A stretch of 64,000 nt of DNA from Cryobacterium lactosi (GCF_004403945.1 NZ_SOHM01000011.1:62358-126357), one strand, 5' to 3'. Shown: positions 9,507 through 18,783, numbered from the stretch's first letter. Notes: generated by a model from the letters alone, not told the origin. Translations and numbers: made by a program.

Positions 9507-10531
9507 AGGCTTGTCCCTACTGTTCGGCGAGAAATTGCGTTGGCGGAGAGGATGAGGGTGAGCCCGATGATGGCCTCGAACATCCCGATCGCAGCGGCGT
9601 AACTGAAGTTGTTGGCCTCGAGCCCGACGCGATACAGATAAGTGGAGATCACGTCAGCGGTGGGGTACGTCAGGGGGTTGTACAGCAACAGCACCTTCTC
9701 GAATCCCACCGACAGGAACGCCCCGATGTTGAGGATGAGGAGGGTGACCATGGTCGGGCGGATCCCGGTGAGCGTGACGTGCCAGGTCTGCTGCCACCGG
9801 TTCGCGCCGTCGATGCGAGCGGCTTCATACAGCGCCGTATCGACGTTGGTCAGGGCGGCGAGATAGAGAATCGTTCCCCAACCGACGGTCTGCCAGACCT
9901 CGGAGGACACATAGACGGTGCGGAACCACTCGGGCAACTGGAGGAACGGAACGGCGTCGCCGCCGACGGCGCGGACGATCTGGTTGACCGTGCCCTCGAG
10001 GGAGAGCAACTGCATGAGCATTCCGGCGATGATCACGATCGAGAGGAAGTGCGGAAGGTAGGAGATCGTCTGCACGAACTTCTTGAAGTACCGGGACCTG
10101 ACTTCGTTGAGCAACAGGGCCAGGATGATCGGCAGCGGAAAACAGAACAGCAACGTCAGCGATCCGATCGCCAGCGTGTTGCCGAAGACCGCCCAGAATG
10201 TGGGGTCCGTGAGGAACATCTCGACGTAGCGAAGACCCACCCACTCCTCACCGAAGATGCTTCCTCCGGGCCGGAACCGGCGAAAGGCGATGATGTTGCC
10301 GAGCATCGGCAGATACCGGAAGATCGCGAAGAACAACAGCGGAAGCGCGACCAGGGCGTAGAGCTGCCAATCCCGCTTCAGAGTCTTCCGCCACGACAGC
10401 TGCTCTCGTTGACGACCGAAACGGCGGCGCTTGGGCGGCTCCATGGAGCCGGCGAGTCCGACGGCCGTTGCTGCTTCCGGGCCGGCAACGCCCGCCCCGG
10501 TGGTCGTGGTCGTGGACTGCTGCAGGCTCAT
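9500..10531 (-). CDS. ABC transporter permease, LplB (MalF-like) type
   Basis: A 343-residue permease. After a Thr/Ala-rich N-terminal tail come about six membrane helices and the EAA loop ALYEAARIDGANRWQQTWHVTLTGIRPT. The segment WKTLKRDWQLYALVALPLLFF matches the start of LplB proteins (here LSWRKTLKRDWQLYALV). The ATG overlaps the GH3 stop codon (ATGA), showing coupling to the first gene of the operon. It pairs with the YtcP-type permease to import xylo-oligosaccharides or aldouronates; the substrate is inferred from neighbours. Confidence 0.9.
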   Translation of the reverse strand: MSLQQSTTTTTGAGVAGPEAATAVGLAGSMEPPKRRRFGRQREQLSWRKTLKRDWQLYALVALPLLFFAIFRYLPMLGNIIAFRRFRPGGSIFGEEWVGLRYVEMFLTDPTFWAVFGNTLAIGSLTLLFCFPLPIILALLLNEVRSRYFKKFVQTISYLPHFLSIVIIAGMLMQLLSLEGTVNQIVRAVGGDAVPFLQLPEWFRTVYVSSEVWQTVGWGTILYLAALTNVDTALYEAARIDGANRWQQTWHVTLTGIRPTMVTLLILNIGAFLSVGFEKVLLLYNPLTYPTADVISTYLYRVGLEANNFSYAAAIGMFEAIIGLTLILSANAISRRTVGTSLW

Positions 10532-12885
10532 CGTGCCACCTCGAACGCGAACTGTGCGGCGGGTGAGACGACGGTGACGCTAGTGAGCACCCGATCCGCT
10601 CCGAGTACTCTGGTGGGTCCGGTCATCCGCAGGGGAAGGGCGGTTTCGATGTCTCCGCTGGATCGGGCGACGCGCAATTCCACATCCCCGGGCTCGACGA
10701 TGAGGTCGCCCGCCACGCCCGTGAAGGCCGTGAGGTCGGCGGAGATCGTGATCGAGACGTGCGCGGACTGGTCGGGGTCCAGCTCCACCCGGGCGAACCC
10801 GATGAGCCGCTGCATCGGCCGGGTGACCTGCGCGACTGGATCGTGCAGATAGATCTGCACCACCTCAGCGCTGCGCAGCGGTCCGGTGTTCGTCACGGTG
10901 GCCTGCACGGTGACGTCTCCGTCAACGGCCCACTCCGTGCGCCCGTGGATTTCGCCGATATCGCTCCAGTCGAAGGTCGAATAGCCCAAGCCGTGCCCGA
11001 ACGGAAAAGCCGCGGTCGGGTCGAGGTTGGACACGCCGGACTTCGCTCCAAGGGGAACGGTCAGGTAGGTGCCGGGTTGCGACCCTGCTTCACGGGGGAT
11101 GCTGACCGGCAGGCGCCCCGACGGCGAGAAGTCTCCGATCAGCAGGTCCGACACCGCCTGGCCGCCACCTTGCCCCGGGAAGAATCCCTGGACGATGGCG
11201 GCTGCGTCGTCGGCCATGGAACCCAGCGCGTAGGGGCGCCCGGTCAGAAGCACGACGACCACGGGGGTTCCCGTTGCGAGTAGTTCGGCGAGCAGGGTGG
11301 CTTGAACGCCCGGAAGCGCCAGGTCGCTTGCGTCGCACCCTTCGCCCGAGGTTCCTCGCCCGAAGAGACCCGCTCGGTCGCCGAGAACGACGACACAGAC
11401 CTCGGCCTGCCTCGCCGCGGCGACGGCAGCGGCGATGCCCTCCTGGTCGGAGCCGTCCACCGAGCATCCGGCCACATGGTGCACAGTCGGGAAGATACTG
11501 CGCATCGCGGCCAGAACCGTGGGAATCTCGATGCCGATGGCGACATCCGGATACTTGCTGCCGACGTGGGCCGGGAACGAATAGCAGCCGAGCATCGCCA
11601 TCGGATCGTCGGCGAGAGGCCCGACGAGAGCGATTCGGGTCGGGGCGCCAAGCGGGAGGACGGAGGTCGGATTCGTCAGCAACACGAGCGATTCCCGGGC
11701 GACCTGCGCGGCAAGGCCCTGGCCTTCCTCGGTGTCCAGGTCCAGGTCGTCCACGCCGTCGGGCAGCGGTTCCCAGCCGTCGTCGAGCAGGCCGAGCGCG
11801 ACCTTCTGAGTGAGCACGCGCAGTGCTGCACGGTCCACAAGATTCTCACTGATCCTGCCGTCGGCCACACCCTCGAGCAACGGGGCACCGTACGTGTCGA
11901 CGGTGGGCAGCTCCACGTCGACCCCGGCCTCCAACGCGAGGCCGGCGGCGGCGGTGCCGTCTTCAGCGATCCGATGCAGGCGTTCCAGGAAACGGATGCC
12001 GAAATAGTCCGCCACGACCGTGCCCTCGAAGCCCAGGCGCTCGCGAAGGATGGTGGTCAGCAGGTGTTTGTCTGCCGCAGACGGCACCCCATCGATCTCC
12101 GTGTAGGAGTGCATCACCGACCGGGCTCCGCCCAGCCGAACGGCGGACTCGAAGGGAGGGAGGATGACGTCGGCGAATTCGCGCGGTCCCATGGAGACCG
12201 GAGCGAGGTTGCGGCCGGCGCGACCGGCGGAATAGCCGGCGAAGTGCTTGAGGGTGGCGATGATTCCCGCCCCCTCCAGGCCCCGCACGTAAGCGGTCCC
12301 GACCGAGGCGACCAGGTGGGGGTCTTCCGAGATGGTCTCTTCGGTACGGCCCCATCTGTAGTCCCTGGTGACGTCAAGGACCGGGGCCAGGCCCTGATGG
12401 ATACCGGCGGCACGCATGGTCCGGCCGATGGCGTTCGACATCCGCTCGATCAGCTCGGGATGGAACGTGGCTCCCCAGGCCAGCGGCGTGGGATACGCCG
12501 TTGCCCGCCACGCTGCGAATCCGCTGAGGCATTCCTCGTGCACAACGGCCGGAATGCCGAAACGGCTCTGTTCCACGATGTGACGTTGTGACACCGCGAG
12601 CGATCGAGCCGCCGCGGCCGGTTCGACGGGTGCGGTGCCGAACGGGCGCGTCAATTGCCCCAGGCCGTTACGGGTAACGGCCAGCCAGTCGACGGGGCGT
12701 GCTGCCAGATCCTGCTGGAGCGGGGCGACGCCGCCGCCCGATGCGTCGGCACCGACCCAGACGCCAACGAGCTGGGCAGCCTTCTCCTCCAGAGTCATGC
12801 GTCCGACGAGGTCGGCAGCACGGTCCTCAGGCGACAGGGATTCGTTGCGCCAGAGTTCGGCATCGTCAGGCTGGGTGTGTGACAT
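10528..12885 (-). CDS. glycoside hydrolase family 3 beta-glycosidase (probable beta-xylosidase or beta-glucosidase)
   Basis: A 785-residue GH3 enzyme with the full set of domains: N-terminal barrel with KHFAGYSAGRAGRN and the nucleophile Asp in VVADYFGI, alpha/beta sandwich domain, then a C-terminal fibronectin-like domain (AFPFGHGLGYSTFDWSD onward). It removes terminal beta-linked sugars; with GH67, CE7 and a LacI regulator next door, xylo-oligosaccharides are the likely substrate, but family 3 does not separate xylosidase from glucosidase by sequence alone. No signal peptide. It is the first gene of the operon, with AAAGGGG before ATG, and faces the regulator gene across a promoter region holding TTTCGAAA palindromes. 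Confidence 0.9.
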   Translation of the reverse strand: MSHTQPDDAELWRNESLSPEDRAADLVGRMTLEEKAAQLVGVWVGADASGGGVAPLQQDLAARPVDWLAVTRNGLGQLTRPFGTAPVEPAAAARSLAVSQRHIVEQSRFGIPAVVHEECLSGFAAWRATAYPTPLAWGATFHPELIERMSNAIGRTMRAAGIHQGLAPVLDVTRDYRWGRTEETISEDPHLVASVGTAYVRGLEGAGIIATLKHFAGYSAGRAGRNLAPVSMGPREFADVILPPFESAVRLGGARSVMHSYTEIDGVPSAADKHLLTTILRERLGFEGTVVADYFGIRFLERLHRIAEDGTAAAGLALEAGVDVELPTVDTYGAPLLEGVADGRISENLVDRAALRVLTQKVALGLLDDGWEPLPDGVDDLDLDTEEGQGLAAQVARESLVLLTNPTSVLPLGAPTRIALVGPLADDPMAMLGCYSFPAHVGSKYPDVAIGIEIPTVLAAMRSIFPTVHHVAGCSVDGSDQEGIAAAVAAARQAEVCVVVLGDRAGLFGRGTSGEGCDASDLALPGVQATLLAELLATGTPVVVVLLTGRPYALGSMADDAAAIVQGFFPGQGGGQAVSDLLIGDFSPSGRLPVSIPREAGSQPGTYLTVPLGAKSGVSNLDPTAAFPFGHGLGYSTFDWSDIGEIHGRTEWAVDGDVTVQATVTNTGPLRSAEVVQIYLHDPVAQVTRPMQRLIGFARVELDPDQSAHVSITISADLTAFTGVAGDLIVEPGDVELRVARSSGDIETALPLRMTGPTRVLGADRVLTSVTVVSPAAQFAFEVAR

Positions 12886-12962
12886 GTGACCCCTTTGTCA
12901 TCGGCTACGTGGCAGCTACCGAGAACGACAGGTGTCGTCGGTGAACCACAGCGGCGTAGTAT

Positions 12963-12976
12963 CGAAACTTTCGAAA
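12963..12976. promoter_or_regulatory. probable LacI-family operator at the xylan operon promoter
   Basis: The overlapping palindromes CGAAACTTTCG (12963-12973) and TTTCGAAA (12969-12976) lie 78-91 bp upstream of the GH3 start codon. A further CGAAAAGCTTT half-site follows from 12984. LacI-family regulators of xylan genes in actinobacteria are known to favour CGAA/TTCG palindromes (from memory), and a second TTTCGAAA sits at the regulator's own start. Inferred target of the adjacent LacI protein. Confidence 0.6.
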
Positions 12977-13131
12977 AGTATTGCGAAAAGCTTTAGGGGC
13001 AACGATATCGGCTCAGCCTCGAGTGTCAAGGAAAATATCCAGGAGCTCGGTGACATCCCCCCGATTCCGTGGGAAAATACCCCACAAACCGAAATGAATC
13101 TCCGCTCCGAGTGCTAACTTGGGCTCATTAG

Positions 13132-13139
13132 TTTCGAAA
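13132..13139. promoter_or_regulatory. second TTTCGAAA palindrome, upstream of the LacI-family gene
   Basis: TTTCGAAA lies 16 bp upstream of the regulator ATG, directly before its ribosome binding site (GAGGAA). It shares its 8-bp core with the palindrome at 12969-12976 in the same 270-bp divergent promoter region, which suggests autoregulation and possibly looping between the two sites. Confidence 0.55.
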
Positions 13140-13155
13140 GATCGACGAGGAACCC

Positions 13156-14199
13156 ATGTTTACCGAAATACCTCCCGCGAACGACGCCGCGGCAGGGCGG
13201 ATGACGATCTCCGCCATAGCCGCCTCGATAGGCGTCTCGGTGCCATCGGTCTCCAAGGTGCTCAACGGACGCTCCGACGTCGCTCCGGCGACCCGCCTCA
13301 AGATCGAAAAGGCGCTTCAGGAACACAACTACCAGCGGAATGCACGGCAAACGGGCACCAGCGCTTCCCCCCTCATCGAGCTCGTTTTTCACGAACTCGA
13401 CTCCGCGTGGTCGATCGAGATCATCCGGGGCGTCGAACACGCGGCCAAGCGGCACGGCTTGAGCGTCGTCCTGTCGGATTTCGGCGGACGTCACAGTCCC
13501 GACCAGCGCTGGATGGATGATGTGGCGGCCCGGCGGCCCTTGGGAGTCATCCTCGTGCTCTCGACCCTGACGCCGGCCCAACGGCGGCAACTCGACACTC
13601 GATCCATCCCCTACGTCGTGTTGGACACTGATGGAGAGACGCAGGGCGACGCCCCCTCGGTGGGTTCCAACAACTGGCACGGCGGCCTCTCCGCCACGCG
13701 ACACCTGCTGGCCCTCGGCCACCGACGGATTGCCGTGATTTCCGGCCCCCAGGATGTTCTCTGTTCGCGGGCACGCGTCGACGGATACCGCGCCGCGCAC
13801 TCCGAGGCCGGTGTCGAACCGATGGCGGACGCGACCCGCTGGGGAAACTTCACCGTGGACGGCGGTTACAGGCACGGGCTCGAACTGCTCACCCGTCCCG
13901 ACCGACCCACGGCGATCTTCGCCGGCTCCGACATGCAGGCCCTGGGCGTTCTGCGGGCAGCGCGAGAGCAGGGCATCAACGTTCCGAAGGACCTCTCCGT
14001 TGTCGGCTACGACGATCTGCCGCTGGCAGCCTGGGTGGGACCCTCATTGACGACGGTGAACCAGCCGCTCCTAGAAATGGCCGAGACGGCGACCCGGATG
14101 GTGCTCGACATGGCGCGCGGCATCGATGCCCGCCCGCGAAGTATCGAATTGACCACGGAGCTCGTCGTTCGCGAGAGCACAGGTCCTGCTCCGCAGTAG
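13156..14199 (+). CDS. LacI family transcriptional regulator of the xylan island
   Basis: A 347-residue repressor. The N-terminal helix-turn-helix reads MTISAIAASIGVSVPSVSKVLNGRSDVAPATR (residues about 16-47), followed by a periplasmic-binding-protein-like effector domain ending in VGYDDLPLAAWVGPSLTTVNQPLLEMA. Members bind operator palindromes and release on binding a sugar. Divergent transcription from the GH3 operon, and palindromes at both promoters, point to local control by a xylo-oligosaccharide or aldouronate. The start at 13156 is preceded by GAGGAA. The CE7 esterase gene follows on the same strand after about 70 bp and may be co-transcribed. Confidence 0.92.
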   Translation: MFTEIPPANDAAAGRMTISAIAASIGVSVPSVSKVLNGRSDVAPATRLKIEKALQEHNYQRNARQTGTSASPLIELVFHELDSAWSIEIIRGVEHAAKRHGLSVVLSDFGGRHSPDQRWMDDVAARRPLGVILVLSTLTPAQRRQLDTRSIPYVVLDTDGETQGDAPSVGSNNWHGGLSATRHLLALGHRRIAVISGPQDVLCSRARVDGYRAAHSEAGVEPMADATRWGNFTVDGGYRHGLELLTRPDRPTAIFAGSDMQALGVLRAAREQGINVPKDLSVVGYDDLPLAAWVGPSLTTVNQPLLEMAETATRMVLDMARGIDARPRSIELTTELVVRESTGPAPQ

Positions 14200-14272
14200 C
14201 CACACATCGCACCGCTCACCCCGGGTGACCGTTCCGCACCTCCGGGCGGGCCCGCCGAACCAGGGACCTGTC

Positions 14273-15289
14273 ATGGCGCAATTCGATCTGCCGGCTGAAG
14301 AACTTCGCGACTATCGCTCGAACGCTCCCGAACCCGCGGATTTCGACGAACGTTGGCGCTCGACCCTGGAATCGGCCGGGGCATTTCCGATCATCACGTC
14401 CATCGAGCGCAGTGACAACGCACTCGCCGGGGTCGACTGCTGGGACGTTCGGTTTGCCGGCTTCGGGGGCGACCCGGTCGCTGCCTGGTTTTCGCGCCCG
14501 CATCACATCCCCGAGACAAGGCGATTGCCGGTGGTCGTCGAGTACCTGGGGTATGGCCGAGGTCGGGGACTGCCGCACGAACGGTTGCTCTGGGTGTCCG
14601 CCGGTTACGCCCATCTGCTCGTGGACAGCCGCGGCCAGGGCGGGCAATACGGCACCGGCGGAGACACCGTCGACAACTGGCCGGCTGCGCCGTCTGCCCC
14701 GGGAGTGGTGACCCGAGGCATTCGGAGCCACGACGATCACTACTACCGCCGGCTGATCACCGACGCGGCCCGAGCTGTGCAGGCGGCCCGATCCCTGCCG
14801 GGCACCGACCCTGAGACCGTGATCGTTGCAGGCAACAGTCAGGGCGGGCTGCTGTCGATCGCCGCGGCGGCGCTCGACGGGGCTGTGGCTGCGTGCCTGA
14901 CGAGCGCCCCGTTCCTCTGCGACCCGGACCGGGCCCTCAGGATCACCGAGAGCGCACCGTGGGACGAGATCGTGCAGTACCTGTCTGTGTACCGGGACGC
15001 TGAGCCAGACGTGATGAGGACCCTGTCCTATGTCGACGGAGTGTCCTTCGCCCGACGGGGACGCGCACCAGCCCATTTCGCGACGGGTCTGCGCGACACC
15101 GTCTGCCCGCCGTCCACAGTATTCGCAGCCTTCAACGCCTACGGCGAGCACACCGGTACGGCGCCCCATCGGACGATCGAGGTCTACCCCTTCAACCACC
15201 ATGAGGGCGGGGATGCGGTCAACGTGCGGCGTCAACTCTCCTGGCTGAACGAACTCGGGCTCGGCTCGGCACGCGACAGCCTCTCCTGA
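14273..15289 (+). CDS. acetylxylan esterase / cephalosporin-C deacetylase family, CE7
   Basis: A 338-residue alpha/beta hydrolase starting MAQFDLPAEELRDY, the characteristic CE7 beginning; this decides the ATG at 14273 over an in-frame GTG at 14225. The catalytic triad is visible as Ser189 in GNSQGG, Asp275 in GLRDTVCPP and His310 in FNHHEGG, with the family motif RGQGG at 120-124. CE7 enzymes deacetylate short, imported xylo-oligosaccharides inside the cell and often have little activity on polymeric xylan. No signal peptide. It completes the debranching set of the island together with GH67. Confidence 0.92.
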   Translation: MAQFDLPAEELRDYRSNAPEPADFDERWRSTLESAGAFPIITSIERSDNALAGVDCWDVRFAGFGGDPVAAWFSRPHHIPETRRLPVVVEYLGYGRGRGLPHERLLWVSAGYAHLLVDSRGQGGQYGTGGDTVDNWPAAPSAPGVVTRGIRSHDDHYYRRLITDAARAVQAARSLPGTDPETVIVAGNSQGGLLSIAAAALDGAVAACLTSAPFLCDPDRALRITESAPWDEIVQYLSVYRDAEPDVMRTLSYVDGVSFARRGRAPAHFATGLRDTVCPPSTVFAAFNAYGEHTGTAPHRTIEVYPFNHHEGGDAVNVRRQLSWLNELGLGSARDSLS

Positions 15290-15295
15290 GCGGTA

Positions 15296-15901
15296 CTAGA
15301 ACAGGAGCGGGTCCGGCAGGCCGGTGCGCAGTTCCACCGGCAGGTGGCCGAGGTCGTTGTGGGTGACCAGGGACCATGGCCGGCCGGGCTTCTGCTGCAG
15401 CACGGTGAGCCCGCAGTTGGCCTGGTTGATGCTGATCCAGCGCCAGTCAGGGGCTCCGAGCACCTCGCGCACGAACCAGGCGATGACAAAATTGTGGGTG
15501 ATCAGCAGGTCGTGCCGGGGTCCCCGGTGCGGATGCAGGAACTCGGCCACGGCGTCCTCCATTTGGGCGCGCCCGGCCTCGATCGCTTCGTCGCTGACGG
15601 AATTGAAGAACGGAGCGTACGACTTGGGCATCTCCGGCGCCCGCCCGGAGGGAACACAGTCGAACAACAACGGGGACGGCTCCGGGGTGAGCGACGGCAG
15701 CCGGTCGGCGATGATGGCGGCCGTCTCCGCGGCACGCTGCAACGGCGAGTGCCAGGCACCGGTGAACGGCACCCCGCCGAGACGCTCGGCAATGAGGTGC
15801 GCCTGCCGCTTCCCGCGCGGCGACAGAGGGCCGTCCGGCAGGCCGTACTCGGCATCCTGCTGTTCGCCGTGCCGCACAAGGTAGAGGTACTGGGGCATCA
15901 T
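15296..15901 (-). CDS. histidine phosphatase family protein (phosphoglycerate mutase-like)
   Basis: A 201-residue protein with the branch-defining LVRHGEQQ near residue 8 (nucleophile His), GPLSPRGKRQA, WHSPLQRAAETA and a second catalytic His in LLITHNFVIAWF. Such cytoplasmic proteins are phosphatases or mutases of varied substrate; nothing here fixes the substrate. It converges on the CE7 gene with a gap of only six bases and marks the right-hand border of the carbohydrate island. A second ATG three bases downstream is equally possible. Confidence 0.88.
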   Translation of the reverse strand: MMPQYLYLVRHGEQQDAEYGLPDGPLSPRGKRQAHLIAERLGGVPFTGAWHSPLQRAAETAAIIADRLPSLTPEPSPLLFDCVPSGRAPEMPKSYAPFFNSVSDEAIEAGRAQMEDAVAEFLHPHRGPRHDLLITHNFVIAWFVREVLGAPDWRWISINQANCGLTVLQQKPGRPWSLVTHNDLGHLPVELRTGLPDPLLF

Positions 15902-15963
15902 CGCCCTTTCAGTTGAAGTCGGTGAAGCGTCGAATCGGGTCGGGGATCCACCGCGAAGGCTGG

Positions 15964-17331
15964 TCAGTTGGGCGCGCTGGGCACCGTTCGGGACGACAGC
16001 ACGGCGTCGAAGACATCCTCCTCGAGGGCGCCGACGGCGGCCACCGAGAACGGTCGGGACACCATCTCCGCCGCCAACTCCTGCACGTCGTCGGCGGTGA
16101 CCAGCGCGAGCCGGCGCAGCGCCTCATCGAGGTCGACGAACTCACCCAGGGTGATTTCGGAGCGGCCGAGCCTGGACATCCGGGTGTCGGAGTCTTCGAG
16201 GGCCAGGGCGGATGCGCCGGAGAGCTGACCGGAGGCCCGCTTCATCTCGTCGGCGGTCACGCCGTAGTCGGCGAGGCGGTGCAGCTCGTCGAGCATGATC
16301 TCGGCAACCTGGCCGGCCTTGGCGGGTGTGCAGCCGGCGTACATGCCGAAGATGCCGGCATCCGAGTAGCCGGGGGCGAAGGAGTAGACGGAATAGGCAA
16401 GGCCACGCTTCTCGCGTACCTCCTGGAACAACCGCGACGACATGCCGCCACCGAAGATCGAGGTCAGCACGTTCATTGCCACCCGCCGCTCATCGGCTGC
16501 GACGAGCCCCGGCACGCCGATGAGCAGGTTCGCCTGCTCGAGGGGACGGTGCACCACGCTGACGGGCTGGCCCTGGGTGATCACCGCGGCGGCGCCGGAG
16601 CGGCGGCCCACCGGTGCGGCGCGCTCGCCCAGGTCCCAGCCGGCCTGCAGCAGCGACCGGGTCACGGCGGCCACAAGCACGTCATGGTCGACGGCACCGG
16701 CCACCGTGACGACGAGGTCCTGCGGCCGGTAGTTGGCCCGGTAGTGCTCCCAGACCGCATCGCGGGTCGCCGCGCGGATGGTGTCGGGGCTGCCACCGAT
16801 CGGGCGGCCTAGCGGATGCGCGCCCATGACCGCCTGGAAGAATCTCTCGTTGGCGACGTCGGCCGGGTCGTCGTCGGCCATCGCGAGTTCCTCGAGGATG
16901 ACGCCGCGCTCGGTTTCGAATTCGCCGGGGTCAAGCAGCGAGGAGGTGATCATGTCGGTGAGCACCTCGACCGCCATCTGCAGGTCGCGGTCCTGCACCT
17001 TGGCGTAGTAGCAGGTGTATTCCTTGGCCGTCATGGCGTTGTGCTCGCCACCGACGGCGTCGAACGCGATGGCGATGTCCAACGCCGAGCGCTGGGCGGT
17101 GCCCTTGAACAGCAGGTGCTCGAGAAAGTGCGTGGAGCCGAAGTGGCCGGGTTGTTCGTCGCGGGAGCCAACGGCCACCCAGTAGCCGATGGTGAGGCTG
17201 CGGCTGCCCGGCACCTGCTCGGTGACGATGCGTACGCCACTGGGGAGCACGGTGCGCCTGACGAGGGACTCACCGGCGGCCCGAAACGAGAGTTCGGTCA
17301 GGTCAAGGGGAAATTCAACGGCACCGTTCAT
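15964..17331 (-). CDS. M16 family zinc peptidase (PepR/processing-peptidase-like)
   Basis: A 455-residue M16 protein. The inverted zinc motif HxxEH is His68-Phe-Leu-Glu71-His72 (THFLEHLLFKGT), with the distal Glu in the ETERGVILEELAMADDDP region near residue 145. The C-terminal half carries the R/Y-type substrate domain (EKRGLAYSVYSFAPGYSDAG). In most actinobacteria this gene lies directly after pnp, as a cytoplasmic peptidase; here it is about 3.4 kb downstream of pnp in the same orientation, with unrelated genes between. Substrate unknown. Confidence 0.92.
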   Translation of the reverse strand: MNGAVEFPLDLTELSFRAAGESLVRRTVLPSGVRIVTEQVPGSRSLTIGYWVAVGSRDEQPGHFGSTHFLEHLLFKGTAQRSALDIAIAFDAVGGEHNAMTAKEYTCYYAKVQDRDLQMAVEVLTDMITSSLLDPGEFETERGVILEELAMADDDPADVANERFFQAVMGAHPLGRPIGGSPDTIRAATRDAVWEHYRANYRPQDLVVTVAGAVDHDVLVAAVTRSLLQAGWDLGERAAPVGRRSGAAAVITQGQPVSVVHRPLEQANLLIGVPGLVAADERRVAMNVLTSIFGGGMSSRLFQEVREKRGLAYSVYSFAPGYSDAGIFGMYAGCTPAKAGQVAEIMLDELHRLADYGVTADEMKRASGQLSGASALALEDSDTRMSRLGRSEITLGEFVDLDEALRRLALVTADDVQELAAEMVSRPFSVAAVGALEEDVFDAVLSSRTVPSAPN

Positions 17332-17422
17332 ATCGGTTCAACCTTACGACACCGACCCGCCGGCACGCCGCCGGACGCGGCCGGCGGCTGGCCTACGGGA
17401 GTGCCAACGAGAGCGCCGACGG

Positions 17423-18592
17423 TCAGGCCGACACCTTGTCGAGGTCGACCATGTCCGCCCGGCCCAGCCGCACGGCGGCCGCGGCCACGAGGGCATCCAC
17501 CTGGTCCGGCCGGCTGGCGCTGGCGACGGGGGCCACCACGCCGTCCCTGGCCAGCAGCCAGGCCAGTGCGATCGTCGATGGGGCCACGCCGTGGTCCTCA
17601 GCGATACGTTCGAGCACGGCGAGCACCTTGAGGCCGGTGCGGTTGAGGTAGGCCGACGCGCGCCCGGCGCGGATGCTGTCGGTGAGGTCGGACTTGGAGT
17701 GGTACTTGCCGGTGAGGAAACCGTGCGCCAGGGCGAAGTAGGGCATCACGGCGATCTCCTGCGCGCGGGTGACCAGGGCCAGCGAGGATTCGAACGAGAC
17801 CCGGTTCATCAGGTTGTACGGGGTCTCCAGGGCCACGAACCTGGGCAGGCCGTTGGCGGCGAGCACACGGGCTTCCATCAGGCGCTCCGCCGTGAAGTTG
17901 GAGGCCGCCAGGTAGCGCACGGTGCCCGCTGCGATGAGCATCTCCATGGCGCCGAGGCTCTCTTCCAACGGCACGTCGAGGTCGTCGAAGTGGAAGTGCA
18001 GCAGGTCGATGTGGTCGGTGCCGAGCCGTTCGAGCGAGGCGTGTACCGCACCGACGATGCTGCGCGGCGAGAGTCCGGGGTTGTCGCGGTTGCGGCCGAT
18101 CTTGGTGGAGATGACGACGTCGTCCCGCAACCCGCGGGTGCGCATCCAGGACCCGATCAGCACCTCGCTGCGGCCCGCCGCGTAGCTGTCCGCGGTGTCG
18201 AGGAAGTTGCCGCCGAGTTCCCAGTGCCGGTCCATGATCTGCATCGCGGTGTCGCCGTCTGTGGTCCAGCCGAAGACGCTGCAGCCCAGCGCCAGCGGGT
18301 GCACGGTGAGGTCGGTGTCGCCGATGGTACGACGGATGCCAGGGGCGGGGCGGATCGAGCGTTCCGGCAGCTGCACCGGCGCGGTGTGCTGCACCTGCAC
18401 CGGACGGGTCTGCAGGGCGAGACCATCGGGCAGGAGGGCGCTGTGAGCGGCGGTCGCCGTGTCGGGCAGGGTATCGGGCGTCGCGGCATCCGCGCCGCTC
18501 TGGCCGGTGACCTCGCCGGTGCTGGTTGAGTCGGCACGATCGGCACCCAGCCGTCCCGTCACCACACGCCCGGTTGCCACGCTGCCTCTCAT
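17423..18592 (-). CDS. aldo/keto reductase
   Basis: The core (roughly the last 305 residues) is an aldo/keto reductase: RRTIGDTDLTVHPLALGCS, catalytic Asp and Tyr in NFLDTADSYAAGRSE, Lys in VVISTKIGRN and His in DLLHFHFDDLD. It would reduce carbonyl compounds with NAD(P)H. An N-terminal segment of about 85 residues rich in Thr, Ala and Gly has no family counterpart, and the start is uncertain. ATG at 18592 is chosen, although its GGAGG is only one base away; the frame stays open to 18703, and a start nearer the core is possible. Divergent from the glutathione peroxidase gene. Confidence 0.82.
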   Translation of the reverse strand: MRGSVATGRVVTGRLGADRADSTSTGEVTGQSGADAATPDTLPDTATAAHSALLPDGLALQTRPVQVQHTAPVQLPERSIRPAPGIRRTIGDTDLTVHPLALGCSVFGWTTDGDTAMQIMDRHWELGGNFLDTADSYAAGRSEVLIGSWMRTRGLRDDVVISTKIGRNRDNPGLSPRSIVGAVHASLERLGTDHIDLLHFHFDDLDVPLEESLGAMEMLIAAGTVRYLAASNFTAERLMEARVLAANGLPRFVALETPYNLMNRVSFESSLALVTRAQEIAVMPYFALAHGFLTGKYHSKSDLTDSIRAGRASAYLNRTGLKVLAVLERIAEDHGVAPSTIALAWLLARDGVVAPVASASRPDQVDALVAAAAVRLGRADMVDLDKVSA

Positions 18593-18783
18593 GCCTCCAC
18601 CACCCCTCGGACGGGTGAGTGCGACTGCCGCACCAACCCGTATAGAGCCGAGAATAACCCGATCCGCACATTCCGCTGGGGGCGCGCGGCAAGCGTTACA
18701 CAAATGTGCGGCTTGACCCCCCGTTTAGCCGGAATTTTGCTCCGCCGAGCTCGTTCGAAGGGTCGGGGAGTAGTCTTTCCGGC

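Noticed and set aside
14225..14272. Upstream GTG start for the CE7 esterase
   Set aside because: The conserved CE7 N-terminus begins exactly at the ATG at 14273; the extra residues are unconserved.
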